A stretch of DNA of 64,000 nt from Topomyia yanbarensis. Its lineage: Eukaryota; Arthropoda; Insecta; Diptera; Culicidae. The stretch is from the NCBI RefSeq assembly GCF_030247195.1, contig NC_080672.1, forward strand, positions 310,380,627 to 310,444,626, read 5' to 3'. The translations under genes were made by a program, and so were the position numbers. The notes under the pieces were generated by a model. That model did not search any database. It had not been told where the DNA came from and saw only the letters and a program-made list of their open reading frames with translations. Positions 22,142 to 34,391 of the stretch are shown here, one piece after another; the first letter of the stretch is position 1, and every line of letters begins with the position of its first letter.

Positions 22142-24350
22142 CGTGTTAAAGTGTATTAAATTACACTAGTTTACAGCATTTCTGAACTAAATAAGCTAGT
22201 GGTCATTTTTAATGTAAAATCGTGTGCTGAATCCGAAAATGAGGTCCAAAAAAATTACAGTAGAACAGTTTTCGAGTTACAGTGAAAAAATTAATTTTAC
22301 CTTTAAATTTAAAAGTACGTTCAGTAAAATCCAAATATCTTCGGTTGTAGTACATCGATATGAAGTATTACTATGTTGAATTAAAGGTAACTAAATGCAC
22401 TTCCGATCGTTAAAACATTTTGTTTTAGTGCGACTACTGGTTCTGACGTAATTTACGAATCTATTGAACTTTTTCTTAACTTTTCGTTATTTTTTGAACA
22501 AAAATGAGCGTGTGGTCAATATTTTCAGCAAGATAAAGCAATCCCAAAAATTATGTTTTTATGGGCAATTAAAGCCTGCCAATAACCAATGAAAATAAGC
22601 ACTTGTTAGTTTAAGTCCGATGAAAATTTGCGAAAGTTATGCAATTTATTGTAAAATGGCAATTTTTGTGTTTCTCTGGGTCAACTTATTGAACCGTCTC
22701 GATTCCAATTTTTTTTAGGGCTTGTTTAATAATATATGAGGGACTCTCTGTCAGAATTCTGTTATACAAGTAAATGGAAGAATTTTGAAAGAATTTAATG
22801 TGGGGTAATATTCGAACTCGTTTATCCATATGATTAAGGACTTCTGATAACAATAATTTCAGCCTCAGTGGAGTAATGTCATCAAAAATTCGGCATTAAA
22901 AATACGCTTAATGTTTACATGTACAGAATCGTATATGTACAAAACACGTTGTAAACTGCACGCTCCACAATGCCTTAATACATACATCGGAAGCTTATGA
23001 CTGTGCAAAATGCTAAGTTCGGGCACTAGCCTCACGAATGATGACTTATCCACCTATTTCGAGACGTTTTGTTCTACTAACAATTTATTTTACGTTATTA
23101 AAACGTCTAGCAGTTTATAATTTGAAATTATATTGGATTCATATTGGCTTCCATGATGTACCGATTTTACTGTACTGCGTCACAAAACTTCAACATACTA
23201 CAATATATTGCGTAAAACATCTAAGTGCAATTACAAAATATTCTACGTTCTTCAAATCATTGTTAGGTCCAGATTTTGAGATTTTAAACCTAAAATAAGT
23301 CTTGTTCGATGTCCTACATAGTTGCAAAACACAAACTTCTAGATGTTCTAGGAAGGAACACAAATTAAAAGTTTTACAAATTATTAATGTTATAATACTT
23401 GACTTATATAGTATCACATATCTCTACGGATTCGTATAGTTTGTATTAACATTGTACAAAACCCAATTGAGCAGCTATCGTTTCAAAATACGAATTTTAT
23501 AACGTGTACGAGTTTAGTTTACAACGAATTTTGTACCATAAGAGTGTTATTTTATGCAATACACTTGTGAATATTACACGCAGGATTGCATACCAATCAT
23601 TCGATGACTTATAATTTCATTGAGCCTGAAATTATTGTTATCAGAAGTCTTTAATCATTTGGATAAACGAGTTCGAATATTACCCCACATTAAATTCTTT
23701 CAAAATTCTTCCATTTACTTGTTTAACAAAATTCTGAGAGAAAGCCTCTTATATATTATTAAACAAGCCCAAAAAAAGTTGGAATCGAAACGGTTCAATA
23801 AGTTGACCCAGAGAAACACAAAAATTGGCATTTTATAAAAAATTGAATAACTTTCGCAATTTTCATCGGATTCAAACTAACAAGTGCTTACTTTCATTGG
23901 TTATTGGCAGGCTTTAATTGCCCATAAAAATTAATTTTTGGGATTGCTTTATCTTGCTGAAAATATTGATCACACACTAAATTTTCCTTAAAAATGATGA
24001 AAAATTAAGAAAAAGTTCAATAGATTCGTAAATGACGTCAGAACCAGTGGTCGCTTTAAAACAAAATGTTCTAACGATCGAAAGTGCATTCAATTACCTT
24101 TCATTCAACATAATAATATTTCATATCGATGTAGTACAACCGAAGATATTTGGATTTAACTGAACGTACTTTTAATTTTAAAGGTAAAATTCATTTTTTC
24201 ACTGTAACTCGAAAACTGTTCTACTGTAAATTTTATGGACCTCATTTTCGGATTCAGCACGCAATTTTACATTAGAAATGGTGTTCGAATATTGAAGCTC
24301 AGATTTTTATTTTTATTTTGTAAACTAGTGTTATTAAAGTATATTAAAGT
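22142..24350. mobile_element. Element L: 2.2 kb with 720-bp inverted arms
   Basis: The left arm (about 22142-22870) is the diverged reverse complement of the right arm (about 23620-24350): TTTCGGATTCAGCACG pairs with CGTGCTGAATCCGAAAA, and CTCGTTTATCC with GGATAAACGAG. The 750-bp middle (22871-23619) is unlike the arms and has no recognised protein. Outer ends are AT-rich and fade out, so no target-site duplication could be fixed. The layout fits a foldback-type or long-TIR non-autonomous transposon. Confidence 0.85.
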
Positions 24351-25499
24351 GTATTGGTTTTCTGAATATTGAAAGTGTAACACAATCAACGTGTAAAATT
24401 ATAATAAAATTTGTTGAAGAAAGCACGACAAGTCGTGTGTATTTGTGGTGAAACTTAGTTTTAGAAACTTGCTCCAAATAGGTGCATGAAAATAAATTTA
24501 AAATCATAAAAAAAATTCTGTGTGGATACAGAACTGTTACTGCGCATGAGTAGTACCATTATTGAAACTAATATAACTAAATGACTAATTCGAATATTTG
24601 CTTTAAAGGGGTAACATTTTGCAGACAATCCCCGCCATCTTCCCGTTCAAAGACCTTCGATATGTTTCTACCTGGTTCACACACACGCACTGCAATTATG
24701 TAATTATACAATCTTCAGAACCATATTTCTGATTTTGATACATGATTTATCGATGTAAATGTGATGCATTCTGGTTTCACTAGAGCTAAAATATGAATGT
24801 CCTCTTTGCGCATGCTGATTACATGGAGCGCACAGTGGGACGAAATTAAAAAAGCCGAACATTGATATTTGCTATTGGGTATGGCCCTTCGATGACTTCA
24901 GAAAGGATTCTTTATTTTTGGGCTCTTTAATATAATGGTGACACATTTTGATTTAAGAGGGTGTATACTCAGATAAAAACTTTATCATTTATTGTTTAAA
25001 TGGTTAGGGGCATTTTAACGAGAATATCAAACGACATTTTTTCTGGTGAAATAGAATCGTAAAACTACACTGTCCAAAGAAGGTGTGTAGACAGGGTAAC
25101 TAAAAATATCGATAAAAAATGACAATTTCAAATGATCCTGTTCTGATCTAAGAACTGCTTTTGAGAAAAATAAAGTATTTTCCCCCAGCTCATTCCGATC
25201 AGAAACTCATACCAAAAAGATTTTAAAACTTTATCTGTCATTGTTACTTGTTATGATTTTCAGTTAATTTAACTTCAAACGAGATCAGATTTATAACACA
25301 ACTTAATACCAGTTGCACTCTGTTATAATTTTGTTATTGCATTTTGATCGGGTATCCCTATAAACCAGAGAAAAATAAACAAAAAGTTCGTATAATTAAT
25401 TGCATAAATTTCATGAACTGTACTTCAGACTATATTGCCATTAGGCCTGCATACGACCAACGTCCCGAGTGATAACAATCTATTTACCTATCACAAACA
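24351..25499. other. Unassigned sequence
   Basis: No gene or recognised repeat. Confidence 0.45.
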
Positions 25500-26600
25500 C
25501 TACGAAATTCTCGATGAACGATCGACAGCATGAACCGAAAGCTTACTTCGATTAGCACCACAGAAAGCTCCTCAAGCAGTCTTCCTCGTTCATCAGCCTG
25601 TACCATCATCACGGGAGTCTATGTTGCGACAGTAGGCCGGGCAGCTTCGTCGTCGAAAAGCTCATCGAACCAAAAACAGAACGAAGAAAAGCAAAAAACC
25701 CAAGAAAGTGTGAAATTCATTCCTTCCTCCGTGGTTCATTCCGTTCATGAGCTGCCGCGGTTGTTGTGTAGGTTGTTGGTACTTTTTGCTACCACCAGCC
25801 GGTCGGTTACCGACCAGCCCCTCCCCCCCAACCGCACCGCACCCATCCAACGGACTGGATGTGTAAAGTCAATTTCACATGTTTTCGCTTCAATTCCTTC
25901 ATGCACTGGTGCTGTGTGTTGTTATTTTTTGCGTCCGTTTTCGTTGCTCGGTTCTTGGTTCTTACTTACGGCAGAACGTTCTGTGCACGCTCGCTGCCGT
26001 ATCCATCGGGATCATTGAACTCCCGGGCCTACACTAAACGAAACTGAAAACATTCTGCCAGCAGCAGCAGCAGCAACACATACAGCGGAACCACAAACAA
26101 CAACAACAGGGCGGCCCCCGGGTTTGGTTGGACGATTCTCGAGGTCACAACGCCATTTGATGGGAAGTGATTTGGCGTGGATTTTTGCCCAACTTAACAT
26201 CTTGGGGATGCTTGGTTCCCTTGGCAGGATGAGTGTGGGGAATGGCTGGGGGGGGGGGGGGTGTTGAAGTTTTGTTGTTTTTTTGCGTGTTTCGGTACTT
26301 TTCAAACAAGCTGCGATTATTCGCACATTCTTCTGGAATACAAGGGAACTATGGTTGATCGAGGTGTAGTTGCTGGTGGTGATCTGAAGCCGACGAGGGA
26401 TGTGATGACATCAGTATAGGTACACGAATCGAATCGGTTGCTGATGATGGCAATTGCGACGAATGGGTGGTTCGCATTGTAGCTCGATAAGCACTCTGGC
26501 TGCCGAGATGAATTAGTGTGGGATACTGGATGAATGAGGTTGCGGATTTAGAGTGAATCAGCGAATGGCTCCGTTTTGATAGAAGTGCTTCATTAGCTAA
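25500..26600. promoter_or_regulatory. GC-richer, repeat-poor island 2
   Basis: Contains (CAG)n at 26060-26075, CAACAACAACA near 26098, a G run at 26249-26262 and no transposon match. A 162-codon plus-strand frame (25530-26018) is Ser-rich at first and then shows no domain; I regard it as an open frame in UTR-like DNA. A minus-strand donor lies at its centre (next entry). Confidence 0.4.
25970..26330 (-). other. Candidate non-coding exon end with strong donor
   Basis: On the minus strand GTTCTGCC|GTAAGTAAG puts an extended consensus donor at 25969, with GC-richer, CAG-bearing DNA upstream. The 5' limit is unknown; 26330 is only where the composition starts to change. Small ATG frames upstream end before the donor, so if transcribed this would be 5' UTR. 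Confidence 0.3.
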
Positions 26601-27471
26601 TATGTGGTGTTTGATTCCACACTATTAATTGGGTATATCTCTAAAGAAACCGAGATAATAAAAATCATTATTTCTACAGTGAAAAACGCGTATGGGAAAG
26701 ATGCGCGAAATATGATTTCAATCACTGTGGTACTAACGAACGACCGTAACAAAACGTATCGAAATGATTTGTATTGAAGATGTTGCTTTTAAAACGAAAA
26801 TTCCATTTCACGAAAAAATGCGAACAGCTGCGAATTTTTTTAATTGTTACTTATAGTATGTTAACTGCATATAATCGCAAACCAGTTCTATAAAGCTAGG
26901 TAGTCCCACAGAAAATTGGACAAATATGCGACCATAGGCATTAGGCAATATATTTGATTTTATATGCCATTGCTCTATAAATTCAGGCCGGTATTGAAAC
27001 ACTAATTATTACTCGTGACAGACCTTTTGATGCAGTGAAACCTTTAATGATGCCATAAATTAACGTTTCAGTTTCGTCTCATCAGTAATTGGCAGGTGTG
27101 ACCAAGTCAATCAGAAGAAATTGTAATCTGGTAATCTGTCTTCTTAAAAATTATAGAAATTGCACATTTCATACACAAAACGGTATTAGTCTAATGTTAA
27201 CCTTAGGAAGAAATTTAGAAGAGTACAACTCATAGAATTTCTAGGCGAACCATATTTCGATTTCACTGTTTTATGTTATATAGTTATCGAAGCTTCGGTG
27301 CTATCGGTTGCTTTTGAACATAATTAAAGCAAAGCCAAACCTTGGTACTACATTCTGTTGTGAAACTTGAGCTCCTGTTTCGATAGTCATCGTAGCTGAT
27401 TCTTAGTGTACAGGACAATTGCAGGGCTAGTGATAAGACTTACTGAAATTTAAAAGATAAACACACGTATT
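26601..27471. other. Unassigned sequence
   Basis: No gene. The word TTTCGTCTCATCAG at 27076 recalls family K ends. Confidence 0.45.
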
Positions 27472-27783
27472 GACGGCTTTCTCAGTTCGATCAAAGTAAG
27501 TAAAAGATACATTTGTAGTTTGCCCGACGTTTCGGCTGTTTTCGATTACCTTCTTCAAAGGGAAAATCTAATGTTGTCATTCTTCTCGAAGTCGTCGATT
27601 GTCAACGATAAGTTCGGAAGTTTTGTGTAATTCCATGGATATGTAAATATGGGAATTTGATAGAAGTGCTTCGATAAAAATAATTTAGTAGTACTTTTGG
27701 TTTGAAAAATTGTCTATTGGTTGAAACGTCGGGTGATCTACAAATGCACCGTTTGCTTACATTCATCAGTCTGAAAGTGCCGT
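27472..27783. mobile_element. TIR element with CCCGACGTTTC arms
   Basis: ACATTTGTAGTTTGCCCGACG near 27513 pairs with CGTCGGGTGATCTACAAATGC near 27728, extended outward by CTTTCTCAGTTCGATC against GTCTGAAAGTGCC. Arms are about 65 bp with a centre of about 180 bp. No TSD was established. Confidence 0.6.
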
Positions 27784-28857
27784 GAATACTTCGTAATCAG
27801 TGCTCAAACATTTAATTAAAAGATAAAATCTAACTAAATCTGATTCGACTACATAAAGAGCAAACATGAAACAGGGCATCCTGTAACTAAATTCTTTCAA
27901 TCATCTCTTATAGAACCCAGTAAAAGGTTAGTTAATAGTATTCACTGTCCCAGCCTATCGTGGCTTTATTTGCCAAGATCCAGCGAGTTCATTCCGCGCC
28001 AATCATCATTTCAATACCGATCGAAGCGTGAAAGGTTCTTCAACTCTCGGCACGTCCAATTAGTCGCTAGTTCTCCGACCGGCAGAATAAGATCAAGATT
28101 TTAAAAAGCGAAACGAGGCGCAAAAGTTAGACTTATTTCTTCCTGCCTAATTATAAATTTCCCCTCCAGGCCCAACCTACTACTAGACGGACAGCATTTT
28201 CCGCATACACCATTCCGAGGAACTAGCTAATTGTTTTCCGAGTCGGCAGCATATCGTATTCTAGATTACTTCTTTTGGTTCTATCTATGTTGGCTCTAGC
28301 CGCGAGTCGTCAGCCGGAACATTGGAGCATGGCAGAGGTGGCGTACGGGAGGAGAAACAGCAAACGTCGAATGCCTACCACCGGTGCCTGTGACCACACG
28401 CTTACTGCGTTGTGTGCTTTACTCTGTAGGCTGAAATATTTTTTTTGGTTTGATTATTGAACCTGCTGCCGGTAATCGCGTTCATAGCCACCAACCGATG
28501 CGATGCGATGTGGCGGAGTATCGATACATCTATTAACAGGAAGTTTCCGGTTTGAGACAAGCAGCGTTCATGCGGGTCGGTTTGGTCTGCTGAGTTTGCC
28601 AATTTATCCAACTATTTGATTCATTCTGGTTTCGCAGACTTGGTTTACTAGTAAGGTCTGACAATCTTTCGAGCGATCTGTTAGTCACCGAAAGATCATT
28701 CATCAAAAAACGGAAGCAGTAACCAGCCAGTTTCATATCGAAATCATATTGATATTGTAGAATTATAGAAATCAGTAACAGTATAAACATTATTTTCTGC
28801 GGATCTTGATCTTCAAAAGCACGCATAAATATAGTAATAGGCAGTCATTAATTTGTT
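27784..28857. other. Unassigned; GC-richer island 3 at 27950-28520
   Basis: The island lacks transposons and includes no convincing exon; a 61-codon plus frame (28275-28460) has no motif. It may be regulatory DNA. Confidence 0.35.
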
Positions 28858-29073
28858 TAAATCCTTTCATCATGCATTATTAGTATTATTTGCATTATAA
28901 TTATCATTAAACGAGAATTATTTTATTTCTTTAATTCCTTTTGAAACGGAAAACTGCAAATTGGGGATAATTTGCAGTTTTCCGTTTCAAAAGGAATTAA
29001 AGAAATAAAATAATTCTCGTTTAATGATAATTATAATGCAAATAATACTAATAATGCATGATGAAAGGATTTA
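28858..29073. repeat. Perfect 105-bp inverted repeat, 6-nt loop
   Basis: Arms 28858-28962 and 28969-29073 are exact reverse complements by base-by-base reading, separated by GGGGAT. The next outer pair (28857 T, 29074 C) does not match. Unlike all other inverted repeats here, no divergence at all is seen between the arms. It has no MITE-like end sequence or obvious TSD. Confidence 0.95.
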
Positions 29074-29089
29074 CGATGATTCTCATTGT

Positions 29090-29153
29090 TACACTCTAAC
29101 CCGAAAAGAGGTGAAATACCCTAAGGTATAAGTACCTCTATAATCAAAATAAA
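29090..29153 (+). repeat. Orphan 3' tail of the tRNA-derived SINE
   Basis: CTCTAACCCGAAAAGAGGTG, then CCCTAAGGTATAAG and CTCTATAATCAAAATAAAAAA match the tails of the SINEs at 50452-50602 and 62628-62803. The tRNA-like head is absent. Confidence 0.75.
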
Positions 29154-29614
29154 AAAACTCAGGGCCTTTTGTCAGATTTTTTTAACTCTATGTGCTGAGC
29201 TTATGAATCGAATTAATCAATTTTTAAAAACTGTAACGTATTCGAATTTATCCTGACGTGGAATTGTTGCAATTTTATTGAGACCTTTCCTACAATAAAT
29301 CTTTCAGATTGAATAATCGACAATATTGTTTAATCTCTTGAAATGGTTTTCAATCTTTTAAAGAATTTGTTTAGTTTTTGATGCGCCATTACACTCTTTG
29401 GACGCTTTTTAATATACCGTTATCGGGGGCTACTTTATGCCAAAAATAGGATTTTGTACATTGTACTCAATAACTACGACCATGTTACTTTCCATTTGAA
29501 ACTATTTGATGTTTTACATATGGCCGAAATATGAACCTCCAAACACAGCGAAAAGAACTTTTGGAAAATGCGGATGGGATTGTTATATTTAATGGCAGGT
29601 CAGTTCATCCGTCT
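29154..29614. other. Unassigned sequence
   Basis: AT-rich, no gene or recognised element. Confidence 0.45.
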
Positions 29615-30020
29615 TTAACTCCTTCATGACCATGTTTGTGGACAAAAACGTTTTTAAACAGCTATAACTTATTTGTGATCGAAGATTTGCTCACAAAAAT
29701 AAGTAAGCTTAATAAATGTGACTATTGCCTTTCATTTGAGTATTGCCAGTTCTGAGGATCAGCTCTAGAACTGAAGGTATTGTAATTAGTCTGATTGGAT
29801 TCCGATGCCAGGGACAGTTAACGTTGACGACGATAAATAAATTTTTCATATATCTTCGTTTTGTTGTAATATTATTGAAAACTGATGAAACTTATTAATT
29901 TAGATTATCATTGGCTTCGTTTTTCATGCAATTGGACTATTGTAAATATTCTAGGAAAATTGTATTGACCACTGAAAGGTAAAAAATGAGCAGCTTCTAG
30001 CACTGCGAGGGAAGTGCCTA

Positions 30021-31476
30021 CACACCAAAAAATTATGTATTTTACCGTTGACGTAATTGCAAGCTTGAAAGGATGTAACAAACCGTAATTCACTAAATGA
30101 TGAAATATAACCGCGCTCCGTTTAATTTTACATGAAACCTATGGGTCATTCCACGCGAAGTGATCAAAAAGATGCAAACTTGAAATCGACCTTCACGGAT
30201 TTGAACCAAATTTGGAGGAATTGTTCATTTAGAGCCAATATATAAAAACCCAAATTTTTGTGACAATTGAACCACCCTTCGGGTCATGGGAGCACCCCCC
30301 GTTTTGGCAAATTGCCAAAACCCTTGATTTTCTTTTGATCTTATCTCCGGTTTTGTTTACTCTAGAATCAAACCACAAGATGGCTTTTGTAGAAAATTGT
30401 TCAAGGAATCTATAAAAAATATTATTTTTTGCCGGCAGTGATGCCAACTATGCGATTTTTTCAGTTAAATATTAAAAGTTAATTTTTCTCTCAATATTTT
30501 AATTTTGATAATTTTAATGCCATCGTGTTCCTCATACATTTTTACATCAAAAACACTTATCATTCCAATATAATATGAGCGCATCCTGAGATACACCGTT
30601 TTGAAGGGAAAAACTCAGATTTTCTCATATAAAAATCCATTTTTATTGGACAAAATTGAGAAAAACTTCGAACGGTCATAAAAATCAACCCTGATCTGCA
30701 AGAAGCAAACCAAAAACATATTTATTTATCATTTCTCGCCTACTTCACAAAAAAATATGTTTCAACTCAGAATACTCAAGTTGGTTTTTTAGTGTTGTGC
30801 GCTTGCGATTTTATATGGGAAATTGCGGTTTTTTCTCTTCAAAACGGTGTATCTCAGGAGGCGCTCATATTATATTGGGATGATAAGTGTTTTTTATGTA
30901 AAAATGTATAAGGAACGCGATGGCATTAAAATTTTCAAAATTAAAATATTGAGAGAAAAATTAACTTTTAATATTTAACTGAAAAAATCGCATAGTTGGC
31001 ATCACTGCCGGCAAAAATAATTCCTTGAACAATTTTCTTCAAAAGCCATCTTGTGGTGTGATTCTAGAGTAAGTAGAACCGGAGATAAGATCAAAAGAAA
31101 ATCAAGGGTTTTGACAATTTGCCAAAACGGGGGGTGCTCCCATGACCCGAGGGGTGGTTCAATTGTCAAAAAAATTTGGGTTTTTATTTAATGGCCCTAG
31201 ATGAACAATTCCTCCAAATTTGGTTCAAATCCGTGAAGGTCGATTACACGTGCCTTGATCACTTCGCATGGAATGACCCCTATACATTACATGCGCAGCG
31301 ACATACAATTACACTTACTGCAATTCAGAACAAACGCTGTATGTGAAGTAAAATTACGTGATTTACGAAATTCAACGACATGTAAAATTAAAATCAAACT
31401 TAAATGTCACGCATGTTTGATGCTCGTATATGTCAGGGTCAGGAGACGTAAATTTATACTATTTTTTCTAGGTGTG
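30021..31476 (-). mobile_element. Element B, copy 1, inserted in C and split by A
   Basis: Ends CACACCAAAAAAT and CTAGGTGTG are inverted. TA lies on both sides (30019-30020, 31477-31478), while copy C2 has one TA at the matching place (45910-45911). The two outer pieces together match B2 (51140-51454) in reverse orientation, including AAAATTAAAATCAAAC and GGAGACGTAAATTTA. Confidence 0.88.
30142..31280 (-). mobile_element. Element A, copy 2, inserted in B
   Basis: A 1.14-kb near-palindrome with ends TGGGTCATTCCACGCGAAG and CTTCGCATGGAATGACCCC. TA is on both sides (30140-30141, 31281-31282) and B2 shows a single TA at the matching place (51334-51335). The subterminal sequences are swapped relative to A1 (AAGATGCAAACTT at left; ACACGTGCCTTG at right), so it lies in the opposite direction. 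Frame 30229-30447 is arm sequence, not a gene. Confidence 0.92.
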
Positions 31477-31590
31477 TATCTTTATGAAAAAATGTTTTTC
31501 GTGTTTCCTTAATTTTCAAGGCAAAATAGTTTTGAAATCCTACACGCACTAGAAAAAAGTTAATCATTTCCAATATACTGAGGAACTTTG

Positions 31591-32060
31591 CCTTTCTCAT
31601 ATAGAAAGGTTATGCAATCACTCTGAAAAACGTCAACCTAATCCCGGCCCGGAAGGCCGAGTGTCATTCGACTCAGTTCGTCGAGATCGGAAAAAGTCTG
31701 TATGTGTGTGTATGTATGTATGTGTGTGTATGTGTGTGTGTATGTATGTGCGTATGTGTCAAATAATGTCACTCATTTTTCTCAGAGATGGCTGGATCGA
31801 TTTGCCCAAACTTAGTCTCAAATGAAAGGTGCAACCTTCCCATCGGCTGCTATTGAATTTTGGATTGATCGGATTTCTGGTTCCGGAATTACGGGTTTCA
31901 GAGTGCGGCCACACAGAAATTTCTCATATAAACTATAGGAAAAATTAAAAATAGAATTTTTATTTTTGATGCTAAATGTGTTCAAGGTGCATGAAACGTC
32001 GAGATTTGATGCAAACTCGAAAAAAAATTTGACGACGATTCACTTTTTTGGATTTTGGCA
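31591..32060 (+). repeat. Culicine repeat X, copy with core
   Basis: GCCTTTCTCATATAGAAAGG, ATCCCGGCCCGGAAGGCCGAG and a TGTATG/TGTG microsatellite (31697-31752), then GAGATGGCTGGATCGATTT and GGTTCCGGAATTACGGGTT. It stops near 31945 without the usual end; about 100 bp of unassigned DNA follows. Confidence 0.8.
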
Positions 32061-32068
32061 CATTTTTG

Positions 32069-32670
32069 CCTTTCTCATATAGAAAGGTTATGCAATCACT
32101 CTGAAAAACGTCAACCTAATCCCGGCCAAATTTTTTTTTCGACTCGCATAAGGTTTCTGGATTTTAACAGGGGCGTAGTTGATGGTTTACGGAGAGGGGT
32201 TACAACCCCCCCCCCTCTACTGTTCACTCTCCTCCTTTAAAAATCTCCTTAAATCAGCCCTCAGACCACCACCCCATCCAGCCCTCATACCCCTCCCTTT
32301 CAACCCCATCATCTTTAAACCACCACTATATTACAAAGCATACCAATTTAAGCTGGGGAGTCGTTCGTTCATGGGACTTTCGCCCTCCTCACATACCCAC
32401 CCCCGCATGACAAAATGAGTTAGCAAGCAGATAACATTGATCTAATGCTGATTAGGCTAATGGAGTATGATATTTTTTTTGTTTCAAGTGTTTCACCGTC
32501 GACACGTAGCTCATCAAGTTCGTGGCTGGCATGCCATTGTGTATAAGTGCAGTGTACTAAGAATGTAATGGACATTTCCACAAGTATGTTGAACATAAAA
32601 AGCCTCCGTGCCATAGTTTAGAGAAATGAGAAAGGCACAATTGCACCGCTAGGTGGATTAAAACAGGTTT
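32069..32670 (+). repeat. Culicine repeat X, copy without core
   Basis: Starts GCCTTTCTCATATAGAAAGG, soon diverges into the C-rich middle (ACCCCCCCCCCTCTAC near 32205) and ends GAGAAAGGCACAATTGCACC, GGTGGATTAAAACAGG. It resembles the shortened type also seen at 13445 and 34985. Confidence 0.78.
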
Positions 32671-33100
32671 TTTTGTTTATTAAGGCTTCAACCATAAGGT
32701 CATTCGCCGCTTGAGGGTTTTGTGCAACCAGTGGAAAACCTCGCTTGATCTTATGATACAAACAATCAGTGCTTGTTGTTTCTCTGAACAAAATGTTTCC
32801 TGAGCGCCAGCTTGTTTACCATGTTCTGTACATTGTTTTCAGGTAGATCCAGAACTATTCGCCGCTCTTCTTTCCACAATGCCAGAATTACATCAATCCA
32901 CATGGTTTAAATACTTCTAAAAACGGTAGCGTTTGTATATTTTTGCATCATTGCACGGTGGTCCAAAAAGTGAATTTAATAGGAATTTTAACTTTTTGCT
33001 AAAATTATATGATTTAGTCTTACAATGTTTGGCACAGTTGTTGTACTTTGCAAGGCCCTTCTTTTTGTTTAAACAGATGCTAGGGTGGATCTATTTTCAG
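32671..33100. other. Unassigned sequence
   Basis: The first 240 bases are GC-richer and may be an old transposon piece: the minus strand gives a short frame with a LWKEERRIVLDLPENNV-like run, which I could not place in any family. Confidence 0.4.
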
Positions 33101-34200
33101 CAATGTTTAAAATTGAACTTTTTAACGGTTCGAGATAGAGTTTTACTGTTTTCGATGAAGTTGTAGAGCAACATATTTTAGACAAATTTGCTGAAGACAT
33201 GCAAGCTCTAGCTTTTATACTTTCCATTGCACGAGAAATCCAAATGTAAGCTTGAGGGCGTTTCTTAAAAAAAAACGGGTTTATTTCTTTAATTTTTGTA
33301 GCTTTACACCAAAGTACCCTTTGGACAACTTGAAGATTATTTTAGGGCGCATAATTTGCTATAAAACACAAACTACTAAACTCATTTCGTTTCAAAGCAA
33401 TGAGAATTTTTATATAAAAAATATAACTTTTTCAAATAGCATTACCTTCGTTTAGGGCACTTAACATTAAATACCGTTCCTGCCATATGAAATAGCATGT
33501 TTGTAGTATAGATATACCAAAAAATGGCATATACGTTATTTGTTTATATCTTTCAATATTTACTCAATAAATAGTTTATTTTTAGTAAAAAGCATATATA
33601 TCTTGCTAATGAGAGAAGCTAGAGGTTCGGTATGTTAAAACGAATTGTCCTCCTTCAAAATATCTGAAAGTATTTATAAAGTGATCTTAATGAAAAATCA
33701 AAACTGTAAATCTTATGTAAAGAAAACCATTTTTTAAGAAACACTCTTTTTTTGGTTAATTTCTTATGAAATGAAAAGTACACGACATAAAGTTTCAGAG
33801 TCTTCGACAAAGTTTTTTAAAATTGTATTTTCTTCAATTTTCTGGAAGTCATCGAAACTCTATCTCGATCCATTAAAAAGTTAATTTCATGATTATAATA
33901 AATTTAGCACCAGCTTACCCACTATTTAAAATAATAGAAAAGTATTGTAAAGTGCAATATTTTATAATGCAAACTAAACCTTTTTTTATTTTGTCCACCG
34001 TGAAAGTAATTTAAACATATTATAATTTTTTAGTATAACTTTTTCAGTTTTCTTTTTTTTTTCAATCTATCCTTCTGATGTTTATCGAAGCATTTGAAGA
34101 CGATCATTTTCTTCTAACATATCAAAACTCTAGCTTCTATCGTTCAAAAAATATAAGCACTTGCGCCAATGAGTTATATTGTTATTCCTAAAAAACCTCA
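33101..34200. repeat. Diverged dispersed repeats with ACTCTATCTCG words
   Basis: Words such as GAGATAGAGTTTTACTG, GCTGAAGACATGCAAGCTC and GAAACTCTATCTCGATCC recur here and, in related form, at 41600, 44515, 47190 and 63060. They are an abundant diverged family; individual boundaries cannot be drawn by eye. No gene. Confidence 0.5.
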
Positions 34201-34214
34201 TCTGACGGCGAAAA

Positions 34215-34390
34215 TGTCAAATTCAAAATGGCGGATCCAATATGGCGACCGTACTTGGCCAAATTGCATCTTTTTTATATTGGCCTAAAACATCTTACAA
34301 GGTGGTTTTCGGGGTCACTGATTCTGACGTCGAAAATGTTAAATTCAAAACGGCGGATCCAATATGGCGATTGAGATGAATTTTAGGCTA
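34215..34390 (+). repeat. Tandem pair, period about 122 bp
   Basis: GGCGGATCCAATATGGCG occurs at 34231 and 34353, each preceded by an ATGTYAAATTCAAAAYGG-like segment; a third relative, GCGGATCCAATATGGCGAC, is at 35603 after a GGGGTCGCTGATCACGAT-like segment. Confidence 0.7.
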
Positions 34391-34391
34391 A

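Larger units (their letters stand above)
29615..31563 (+). mobile_element. Element C, copy 1 (TTAA-flanked), host of nested B and A
   Basis: Starts TTAACTCCTTCATGACCATG at 29615. Left part 29615-30020 and right part 31477-31563 align with the uninterrupted copy at 45807-46194 read in reverse: CCAGGGACAGTTAACGTTGAC, GACTATTGTAAATATTCTAG, and after the insertion TATGAAAAAATGTTTTTCGTG. The right end is worn but a TTAA is at 31560-31563. TTAA flanks and CCCTT-type ends indicate a piggyBac-type MITE. Confidence 0.8.

Noticed and set aside
25530..26018. 162-codon plus-strand frame starting with a Ser-rich stretch
   Set aside because: No recognisable domain; the DNA looks like UTR or promoter, with other frames equally open.
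31690..31760. CRISPR-like regular repeats in the TGTATG tracts
   Set aside because: Simple microsatellites in a eukaryotic dispersed repeat; no spacer structure.
32680..32930. Tc1-like transposase fragment on the minus strand
   Set aside because: No DDE residues or helix-turn-helix could be recognised in any frame.
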